From: Castellaniella sp034007085
GTDB taxonomy: Bacteria > Pseudomonadota > Gammaproteobacteria > Burkholderiales > Burkholderiaceae_B
Length of the DNA: 20,937 nucleotides
Direction: 5' to 3'
Assembly (NCBI RefSeq): GCF_034007085.1
Contig: NZ_JAVERO010000031.1
Location: 1-20,937 of the forward strand
A program made the translations under genes and the position numbers. Positions 14,411-20,937 of this stretch are shown in pieces (position 1 is the first letter of the stretch; every line of letters begins with the position of its first letter). Below the pieces are notes generated by a model. It ran no database searches and was not told where the DNA came from. It saw only the letters and a program-made list of their open reading frames with translations.

Positions 14411-16117
14411 ATGGCAATGAATTCATCCGCATCCTCCACCCATCCCATCCCCACCCAAGTCTGGCCTGCCGCATTCGCCGCCCGCTACCGCGCGGCCGGC
14501 TACTGGCGCGGCGAGACCTTCGGCGCCTGGCTGCGGGCACGCGCCCAGGCGCATCCAGACCGGCTGGCCGTGGTCGGCGGCGCACAGCGCTGGACCTATG
14601 CCGAACTGGATGGCCGCGCCAGCGCCCTGGCCGCCGGATTCCTGCACGCCGGCCTGCGCCAGGGCGATCGCGTGCTGGTGCATCTGCCGAACATCCCTGA
14701 TTTCATTGCCGTGGTGATGGGGCTGTTTCGCGCCGGCCTGATCCCGGTCTACGCCCTGCCCGCGCATCGCATCACGGAAATCGAGCACTTCGCCCAGGGG
14801 GCGGGCGCACGCGCCTACGTTGCCGCCGCGATGCATGCCGGCTTCGACTACACGGCGCTGGCACGCGAACTGCAGCGCCGCCAGCCGCAGGTCGAACATG
14901 TCTGGATCGCCGCGCCTGCCGATGGCACGGCACCAGACACCGCCGCCCCAGCCGCTGCATTTCCGCACCTGGATGCGCTCTACGCCGCCGACGGCAGCGC
15001 CGTGCCGGCCAGTGTCTCGCAGGGATCGGACGTGGCCTTTCTGCAGATTTCCGGCGGCAGCACAGGGCTGTCCAAGCTGATCCCGCGCACGCACGACGAC
15101 TACATCTACACCCTGCGCGAATCGGCCCGCATCTGCGGGCTGGATGCCGATACGGTGTTTCTGGGCGTGCTGCCGATCGCGCACAATTTTCCGATGAGCT
15201 CACCCGGCTTTCTGGGCACGCTGTACGCAGGCGGGCGGGTCGTGCTCGGCCCATCGCCCGACCCGGAATCGGCCTTCGCCCTGATCGAACGCGAACGCGT
15301 CACGGTCACCAGCCTGGTGCCACCGCTGCTGCTGCAATGGCTGGATCGCGCGCCCGCATCGGGCCACGACCTGGGCAGCCTGCGCGTCATCCAGGTGGGC
15401 GGTGCCAAGCTGGCCGCCGAGATCGCCCGCCGGGTGCGCCCGACCCTGGGCGCTACGCTGCAGCAGGTCTTCGGCATGGCCGAAGGGCTGGTGAACTACA
15501 CGCGCCTGGACGATCCGGACGAGCGAATCATCCATACCCAGGGCCGCCCCATCAGCCCGGACGACGAGATCCTGATCCTGGACGACGTGGGCCGGCCGGT
15601 CGCGCCGGGGCAGGCGGGCCACCTGCTGACTCGCGGCCCCTACACGATCCGAGCCTATCACGCCAATCCGTCGGCCAATGCGCGCGCCTTCACCGAGGAC
15701 GGCTACTACCGCACCGGCGATGTGGTGCGCATGACGCCCGCAGGCGACCTGCAGGTCCAGGGCCGCGCAGGCGACCACATCAACCGCGCCGGGGAAAAAA
15801 TCTCCGCAGAAGAAATCGAAGACCACTTGCTGTCGCACCCCCAGGTCTTCGACGCCGCCGTGGTCGCGGTGCCCGACGAATGCCTGGGCGAACGCAGTTG
15901 CGCCTTCATCATCACGAAAGGCGCACGCCCACGCCCCGCTGAACTGAAGCGCTGGGTCCGTGCGCGCGGCATCGCCGATTTCAAGGTCCCCGACCAGATC
16001 GTGTTCGTGGACGCCTTCGCGTCCACCGCCGCCCTGAAGACCAGCCGCAAGGCCCTGCGCGCCCAGCTGCGTACCCAGCTGCTGGAACAGGAACAGCGGG
16101 AACGCGCCGCGCAGTAG
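14411..16117 (+). CDS. entE: 2,3-dihydroxybenzoate-AMP ligase (EntE/DhbE)
   Basis: A 568-residue stand-alone adenylating enzyme that activates an aryl acid and loads it on the downstream aryl carrier protein. The phosphate loop is ISGGSTGLSK (213-222), then LPIAHNFPMSSPG (254-266), FGMAEGLVNYTRLDD and YYRTGDVVR. At the aryl-acid pocket Asn259 and Ser264 occupy the positions of DhbE Asn235 and Ser240. Salicylate-activating relatives such as YbtE and PchD carry Cys at the second position, so 2,3-dihydroxybenzoate is the predicted substrate. The usual A10 motif (GK-x-D/S) reads ALKTSRKAL: the catalytic Lys (543) is kept but the preceding Gly is Leu. The start follows a modest ribosome-like AAGGCAG by eight bases. 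It is the first gene behind the strong Fur operator and is followed 39 bases later by the carrier protein. Confidence 0.93.
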   Translation: MAMNSSASSTHPIPTQVWPAAFAARYRAAGYWRGETFGAWLRARAQAHPDRLAVVGGAQRWTYAELDGRASALAAGFLHAGLRQGDRVLVHLPNIPDFIAVVMGLFRAGLIPVYALPAHRITEIEHFAQGAGARAYVAAAMHAGFDYTALARELQRRQPQVEHVWIAAPADGTAPDTAAPAAAFPHLDALYAADGSAVPASVSQGSDVAFLQISGGSTGLSKLIPRTHDDYIYTLRESARICGLDADTVFLGVLPIAHNFPMSSPGFLGTLYAGGRVVLGPSPDPESAFALIERERVTVTSLVPPLLLQWLDRAPASGHDLGSLRVIQVGGAKLAAEIARRVRPTLGATLQQVFGMAEGLVNYTRLDDPDERIIHTQGRPISPDDEILILDDVGRPVAPGQAGHLLTRGPYTIRAYHANPSANARAFTEDGYYRTGDVVRMTPAGDLQVQGRAGDHINRAGEKISAEEIEDHLLSHPQVFDAAVVAVPDECLGERSCAFIITKGARPRPAELKRWVRARGIADFKVPDQIVFVDAFASTAALKTSRKALRAQLRTQLLEQEQRERAAQ

Positions 16118-16156
16118 GCCGGCCTTTTCTCTTTCAGCCGATACGAAGCCCCTGAC

Positions 16157-16399
16157 ATGAGCACTCTCAGCCTCGAATCCATGCGTGCCGACATCGCCCG
16201 CATGCTGCATGAATCGCCCGCAGACATCCTGGACGATGACAACCTGATGGACCTGGGCCTGGATTCCATGCGCCTGATGAAACTGGCCGCGCACTGGCGC
16301 GAAGCCGGTGCGCGCCTGGAATTCGCCGACCTGGCCGCCAACGCCACGCTGGCGCACTGGTGGACGATCGTGATGCGCAGCCAGGCGGGGGCCGCGTGA
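16157..16399 (+). CDS. Free-standing aryl carrier protein (EntB C-terminal domain type)
   Basis: An 80-residue carrier protein. The phosphopantetheine site is GLDSMR with Ser37, and the sequence around it (MDLGLDSMRLMKLAAHWRE, then FADLAANATLAHWW) parallels the aryl carrier domain of EntB, including the closing helix with paired Trp. It would receive DHB from the ligase upstream and present it to the condensation domain of the synthetase downstream. In EntB, DhbB and VibB this domain is fused to an isochorismatase; here there is no room for one. The isochorismatase must be encoded elsewhere, perhaps beyond the right edge. Its stop overlaps the GTG start of the synthetase gene (GTGA, 16396-16399), which would keep their output matched. 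Confidence 0.92.
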   Translation: MSTLSLESMRADIARMLHESPADILDDDNLMDLGLDSMRLMKLAAHWREAGARLEFADLAANATLAHWWTIVMRSQAGAA

Positions 16400-19300
16400 A
16401 CCGCAGTGCCGATCCGGCCTGGGCGCCGCTGACCGAAGCCCAGGAAGGCCTGTGGTACGCCCAACGGCTGGATCCGGCCAATCCGATCTTCAGCCCGGCG
16501 CACTGCACCACGCTGCGCACCCCGCTGGACGTGCCGCGCTTCGAGCTCGCCGTGAACCAGGCGCTGGCCGAGGCCGAATCCCTGGCCCTGCGCTTCGAGG
16601 ATCGCCCCGACGGCCCGGTGCAGCGCATCGACCCCACGCGCATGCCCTGCCTGGAAATCCACGACCTGCGCCAGCTGCCGGAACCCCAGGCGCGCACGCA
16701 GGCGGACGGCTGGATCCAGAACGATCTGCGCCAGCCCGTGGACCCCGTGCGCGACCCCCTGTCGCGTCAGGTCCTGTTCCTGTGCGGGCCGGCGCTGGCC
16801 CTGTGGTACCAGCGGGTGCACCACCTGGCCGCCGATGGTTATGGCATGGCCCTGATCGAGCACCGCGCCATCCGCCTGTACCAGGCCCTGGCAACAAACA
16901 CCGCCGACCGGGATCCCCCGCTGGCGCCGCTGGCGCCCGTCTGGGACGAGGACCGCGCCTGGCGCAATGATCCTCGACGTGCGCAGGCACGCGCATTCTG
17001 GTTGGCCCAGTGCGCAGACCAGGTGCCTGCCGCCAGCCTGGCGGCCGGATCGGCGCTGAGTGCCCACGACTGCCGACGCCTGACGCTGGATGCGCCCGCC
17101 GCACTGGTCGAATCGCTGCAGGCCCTGGAAGCCGCCGCCGAGGTCGGCTGGCCCGACATTCTGACGGCGCTGGGCGCCGCCTACGTGGCGCGCCACCTGG
17201 GGCCTTCCGCCTGCGTGACAGGGGTGCCCGCCATGGGCCGCCTGGGCCGCCAGAGCGCCCGCAGCGTGACGACCGTCATGAACGTGCTGCCCTGGGTCTG
17301 GACCCCGGACGAGGACGCCCCCCTGATCGACACGCTGCGCGACGCCGCCCGGTCGCTGCGCCGCCTGCGGCAGCACAGCCGCTACCGCGCCGAGCACCTG
17401 CGCCGCGACCTGGCGCAGCCGGGCGGCCTGCCGCGCCTGCACGGCCCGATCCTGAACGTCCTGCCCTTTGATACCCCCTACGCAGCCGCTGGCCTAGACG
17501 CGGCGCAAAGCGTGCTGCGCACCGGGCCGGTCGAGGACCTGAGCTTCGGCTTCCGGGCGGCGTCCGACGGCAGCGGCCTGCGCCTGGAAGTCGAGGCCAA
17601 CCCCACGCTGTACACCGAGGCGCAGATCCAGGCTCACCTGCAGCGCCTGGCGACCTTCCTGGCGACCGCCCTGGCCGCACCCCGCCTGGCCGAGGTCCCC
17701 ACCCTGACGGCGGACGAATACGTGCGCCGGGTGCTGACGCCCAATCGCACCGAACACCCCGTACCGGAGGGCACTCTCTGGACGCGCATCCACGACCGGC
17801 TGCGCGCCGAACCCGCCCGCATCGGCCTGGAAGACGCAGCAGGCCCCTGGACCTATGCCGAGATCGACACCTGGACGACCCGCGCGGCCCGCCGCCTGCG
17901 CGCCCAGGGCGCCGGCCCTGGCCGCCTGGTGGCCGTAGCCCTGCCGCGCTCGGCGCAGCGCGTGCTGTGCCTGCTGGCGATCCTGCGCAGTGGCGCGGCC
18001 TACCTGCCCCTGGACCCTCGCCAGCCAGCCACGCGCCTGCGCGCCATCCTGGGCGACGCCCAGGCCTGCGCCCTGATCGGCCCCGCCGCGCTGTGCGCGG
18101 GGCTGGACACCCGCCCGCTGGCAGCAGACACGCTGGGCGCTGCGCATCCTGCCGACCCGACAGCGCAGCACGCAACCGAGGCCCACCCGCACGCCCGCCC
18201 AGAGGACCCCGCCTACGCGATCTATACATCGGGTTCCACCGGCGCACCCAAGGGGGTGATCGTGTCCCACGCGGCCATCGTCAACCGGCTGGAATGGATG
18301 CGCGCGCACTACGCCATCGGGCCGCAGGACCGTATCCTGCAGAAAACCCCGGCGACCTTCGACGTCTCCGTCTGGGAACTGTTCCTGCCGTTTCTGAGCG
18401 GCGCCTGCCTGGTGGTCGCCCCGCCCGACGCACACCGCGACCCGGCCTGGCTGTGCCGCCTGGTGCGCGAACAGCGCATCACCGTCCTGCATTTCGTGCC
18501 CTCCATGCTGGCCGCCGTGCTGGACGAACCCGCCGCCCAGGGCCTGGAACCCCGCCTGGTGTTCTGCAGCGGCGAGGCCCTGCCGGCCGCGCTGCGCGAC
18601 CGTTTCCACCGCATATTCCGAGCCGCGCTGCACAATCTGTACGGCCCGACCGAAGCAGCCGTGGACGTGTCCTGCTGGCCGGCCAGCGCCGACGACGACA
18701 GCCAACCTGTCCCCATCGGCTGGCCGGTCTGGAACACCCGGCTGCACGTGCTGGACGAACGGCTGCGGCCCGTGCCGCCCGGCACGCCCGGCCAGCTCTA
18801 TCTGGGCGGGCGGCAACTGGCGACCGGCTATCTGGGACGGCCCGACCTGACGGCTGAACGCTTCATCCCGGCCCCAGCCTGGCTGCCCGATGATCGTCTG
18901 TACGCAACCGGCGACCTGGCCACCCGGCGCGAGGATGGCGCCGTGGTCTACCTGGGCCGGCTGGACCATCAGATCAAGCTGCGCGGCCAGCGCATCGAAC
19001 TGGGCGAGATCGAAGCCGTGCTGGCCACCCATCCGGCCATCGCCCAGGCCGCCGTCCTGGCCCGCGAAGACCGGCCCGGGCAGACCTTGCTGGTCGCCTA
19101 TGGGGTGACCGAACCCGGCCACGCGTTCGACCGCAATGCCCTGACAGCCTACCTGGCCGAGCGCCTGCCGGACTACATGGTGCCCAGCGCCTGGGTACCG
19201 TTGACGGCACTGCCGGTCACGACCAATGGCAAACTCGACCGCAAGGCGCTGCCCGCGCCCGATCTGTCGGGCCTGGACACATCCCGCCCCCTGCGCGGCG

Positions 19301-20337
19301 CCGCCGAACGCCGGGTGGCCGAGGCATTCCGTACCGTGCTGGGCCTGTCGGCGCTGCCGGGCGCGGACGATGATTTCTTCGCGCTGGGCGGGCATTCACT
19401 GCTGGCGGCACGCCTGGCCCGGAATCTGCGCGATGACCACGACCTGTCGCTGGGCACGGTCTTCCAGTACCCCACCGTGGCGCGCCTGGCGGCCCACCTG
19501 CAGGATACGAGCGCACGGGCAGCCGGCGCCACGCATGCCGGTTTCGGCCCGGTGGTCACCCTGCGCGAGGCCGGCGGCCGCCCGGCCCTGTTCTGCATCC
19601 ATCCAGCCGGTGGCCTGTCCTGGTGCTATGGCACGCTGGCACGCGCCCTGCCCACGCCGCGCACGGTCCACGGCCTGCAGGCGTCCGCCCTGGCCCTGGA
19701 CGGCCAGCCCGCCGCCGACAGCCTGGCTTGCCTGGCGCGCGGCTACGCCGACCGGGTGCTGGCGCTGCAATCATCCGGCCCCTATCACCTGGCGGGCTGG
19801 TCCGTGGGCGGCATTCTGGCGCAGGCCGTGGCCGCCGAACTCCAGGCACGCGGCCAGACCGTGGGCACCGTCGCCCTGCTGGATGCCTATCCTTGCGAAG
19901 CCTGGCGGGACCGCCCGGAACCCGCCCCCGAAGACCTTTACAAGGCGCTGCTGCACATCGCCGGCGCCGATCCAGCCGCCCTGCCGCCAGAGCAGCTGAA
20001 CCGCAGCGGCGTCATCGCCTTCCTGCGCGCCCAGGGCCACCCGCTGGGCGAACTGTCCGACGCGCGCCTGGACGCGGTCTTCGAGACCGTGGGCCACACC
20101 AACCGCCTGGTCCGCACGCACCGGCATGTCCACTACGACGGCCCGGTGCTGCACTTCCAGGCGGCCCGGGATCATGCCGAATCCGGCCTGGTCCCGGATC
20201 TGTGGCGGCCCCACGTCGGCACGATTGAACGACATGCGGTGGACAGCACCCACGCCGGCCTGCCGGGCGCCGCCGCCACGGCCCGAATCGCGCCCATCCT
20301 GGACGCCTGCCTGACCCACATCGAGACCCGACCCTGA
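16396..20337 (+). CDS. entF: EntF-like non-ribosomal peptide synthetase (C-A-T-TE), serine-activating
   Basis: A 1313-residue single-module synthetase, close to EntF in length. The condensation domain (about 8-430) has HHLAADG at 142-148. The adenylation domain (about 465-945) has YTSGSTG (610-616), DVSVW (656-660), HFVPSM (from 699), FCSGEAL (from 723), NLYGPTEAAVD (747-757) and NGKLDR (from 944). Pocket residues read D656, V657, W660, H699, F723, S725, L748, V756, D757 and K946, which equals the EntF serine code by hand alignment. The carrier domain has LGGHSLLA with Ser1001. The thioesterase has GWSVGG (Ser1136), Asp1163 and His1286 as a plausible triad, as needed for oligomerising and releasing DHB-serine units. 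GTG 16396 is chosen over an upstream ATG because it overlaps the carrier-protein stop and puts the condensation domain at the very N-terminus, as in EntF. Product size (linear or cyclic, two or three units) is not readable. Confidence 0.95.
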   Translation: MNRSADPAWAPLTEAQEGLWYAQRLDPANPIFSPAHCTTLRTPLDVPRFELAVNQALAEAESLALRFEDRPDGPVQRIDPTRMPCLEIHDLRQLPEPQARTQADGWIQNDLRQPVDPVRDPLSRQVLFLCGPALALWYQRVHHLAADGYGMALIEHRAIRLYQALATNTADRDPPLAPLAPVWDEDRAWRNDPRRAQARAFWLAQCADQVPAASLAAGSALSAHDCRRLTLDAPAALVESLQALEAAAEVGWPDILTALGAAYVARHLGPSACVTGVPAMGRLGRQSARSVTTVMNVLPWVWTPDEDAPLIDTLRDAARSLRRLRQHSRYRAEHLRRDLAQPGGLPRLHGPILNVLPFDTPYAAAGLDAAQSVLRTGPVEDLSFGFRAASDGSGLRLEVEANPTLYTEAQIQAHLQRLATFLATALAAPRLAEVPTLTADEYVRRVLTPNRTEHPVPEGTLWTRIHDRLRAEPARIGLEDAAGPWTYAEIDTWTTRAARRLRAQGAGPGRLVAVALPRSAQRVLCLLAILRSGAAYLPLDPRQPATRLRAILGDAQACALIGPAALCAGLDTRPLAADTLGAAHPADPTAQHATEAHPHARPEDPAYAIYTSGSTGAPKGVIVSHAAIVNRLEWMRAHYAIGPQDRILQKTPATFDVSVWELFLPFLSGACLVVAPPDAHRDPAWLCRLVREQRITVLHFVPSMLAAVLDEPAAQGLEPRLVFCSGEALPAALRDRFHRIFRAALHNLYGPTEAAVDVSCWPASADDDSQPVPIGWPVWNTRLHVLDERLRPVPPGTPGQLYLGGRQLATGYLGRPDLTAERFIPAPAWLPDDRLYATGDLATRREDGAVVYLGRLDHQIKLRGQRIELGEIEAVLATHPAIAQAAVLAREDRPGQTLLVAYGVTEPGHAFDRNALTAYLAERLPDYMVPSAWVPLTALPVTTNGKLDRKALPAPDLSGLDTSRPLRGAAERRVAEAFRTVLGLSALPGADDDFFALGGHSLLAARLARNLRDDHDLSLGTVFQYPTVARLAAHLQDTSARAAGATHAGFGPVVTLREAGGRPALFCIHPAGGLSWCYGTLARALPTPRTVHGLQASALALDGQPAADSLACLARGYADRVLALQSSGPYHLAGWSVGGILAQAVAAELQARGQTVGTVALLDAYPCEAWRDRPEPAPEDLYKALLHIAGADPAALPPEQLNRSGVIAFLRAQGHPLGELSDARLDAVFETVGHTNRLVRTHRHVHYDGPVLHFQAARDHAESGLVPDLWRPHVGTIERHAVDSTHAGLPGAAATARIAPILDACLTHIETRP

Positions 20338-20339
20338 TC

Positions 20340-20937
20340 ATGGACATGCTGACCCGATCCCCCTTGGACCCACTCATGGACTCCCTGGCTGATTTCCAGC
20401 CGGGCGACAGCCTGTTCACCGCGCCAGGACTGGGCTTGCAGGGCCAAGGCTGCCTGCTGCAGGCGACGCCCCGGGACGAGATCAGCCGCTGCGCTGCGCG
20501 CCTGCTGGCGCAGGCCGCCGAACGGCTTGCCGAAACGAACCCACCGGCAAAGACCCAGGCGGACGCCGCACGCCCCCTGCTGCTGGGCCTGCTGCCCTAC
20601 GACCCCTCGGGGCCAGCGCCCGCCCGGTTGCTCATCCCGCGTTCCGTACGGCGCACCGCCGCGCCGCCCGATGCTCCGCCGCCATGCGGCACGGCCATCC
20701 GGCGGCGCCATGAACACCCCGATCAACCGGGGTATGAACGCAGCGTGCGTGCCGCGCTCGAACAATTGCGCCAGACCAGCGGCCTGCGCAAACTGGTGCT
20801 GGCCCGCACCCTGGAACTGGAACTGGAACGCCCCCTGGACCTGCCCACCGTCCTGGCGCGCCTGTGGGCGGCCAGCCCGCATGGCTACACCTACGCGCTG
20901 CCCGTGTCAGACGATGGCCAGGACTATTTCCTGGGCG
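20340..20937 (+). CDS. entC: Isochorismate synthase (EntC/DhbC), 5' part only
   Basis: The first 199 codons of a chorismate-utilising enzyme that would convert chorismate to isochorismate, the first step to 2,3-dihydroxybenzoate. The visible part is the variable N-terminal domain: LLLGLLPYDPSGPA and RLLIPRSVRR correspond to the EntC GALPFD and LFIP regions. The start of the conserved domain follows: YERSVRAALEQLRQTSGLRKLVLARTLEL, and the window ends at DYFLG, where the FLGASPE segment is expected. Catalytic residues lie beyond the edge. The ATG at 20340 begins two bases after the synthetase stop, so coupling is likely; ATG 20346 is an alternative. Against usual lengths near 390 residues, about half is present. 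MenF or a salicylate synthase are less likely given the neighbours. Confidence 0.88.
   Translation, partial: MDMLTRSPLDPLMDSLADFQPGDSLFTAPGLGLQGQGCLLQATPRDEISRCAARLLAQAAERLAETNPPAKTQADAARPLLLGLLPYDPSGPAPARLLIPRSVRRTAAPPDAPPPCGTAIRRRHEHPDQPGYERSVRAALEQLRQTSGLRKLVLARTLELELERPLDLPTVLARLWAASPHGYTYALPVSDDGQDYFLG

Noticed and set aside
16117..16128. GGCCGGCC followed by TTTT after entE, as a terminator
   Set aside because: The palindrome has no loop and cannot fold as drawn; the downstream carrier gene has no visible promoter of its own, so read-through is expected.
17494..19395. 633-codon minus-strand frame opposite the synthetase gene
   Set aside because: It is antisense to the adenylation and carrier domains, with low-complexity Gln/Arg/Gly content and no family resemblance.

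Overview
The window reads as a chromosomal iron-acquisition locus of a high-G+C Gram-negative bacterium. The two TonB-dependent receptors, the Fur-like operators and the close resemblance of several proteins to Burkholderiales families (BfeA-type receptor, DUF3597/DUF937 pair) suggest a betaproteobacterium, perhaps Alcaligenaceae. That taxonomic guess comes from protein resemblance alone.

Layout. Bases 1-5300 (minus strand) hold a FepA/BfeA-type catecholate receptor cut by the window edge, a YncE-like beta-propeller lipoprotein, and a second ferric-siderophore receptor of the FpvA/FhuE type that forms a likely two-gene operon with yncE. Bases 5301-8605 are an unrelated middle block: a visibly lower-G+C gene for an AlbA_2/HATPase-type putative DNA-binding regulator, a 318-base gap with an AT-rich inverted repeat and a possible decayed repressor fragment, then two small genes of unknown function (DUF3597 and DUF937). 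From 8643 the iron theme returns. A minus-strand esterase diverges from a plus-strand run: FecCD-type permease, FepC-type ATPase, periplasmic binding protein, second esterase and Sfp-type phosphopantetheinyl transferase. These are tightly spaced, several with ATGA overlaps. A strong Fur operator then precedes the assembly operon: DHB-AMP ligase (EntE), a free-standing aryl carrier protein, an EntF-like C-A-T-TE synthetase and isochorismate synthase (EntC, cut by the right edge).

How it works together. EntC would start 2,3-dihydroxybenzoate synthesis. EntE would load DHB onto the aryl carrier protein. EntF, whose adenylation pocket matches the EntF serine code, would join DHB to serine and release an oligo-DHB-serine product of the enterobactin type. 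The transferase primes the carrier domains. The receptor at the left edge resembles enterobactin receptors closely, the ABC transporter would carry the ferric complex or its breakdown product inward, and the two Fes/IroE-family esterases would hydrolyse it to release iron. Candidate Fur boxes lie before four transcription units. The isochorismatase, DHB dehydrogenase (EntA), exporter and any MbtH-like partner are not in the window. No RNA genes, insertion sequences or CRISPR arrays were seen. I did not find a wholly new system; the more unusual points are listed as findings.
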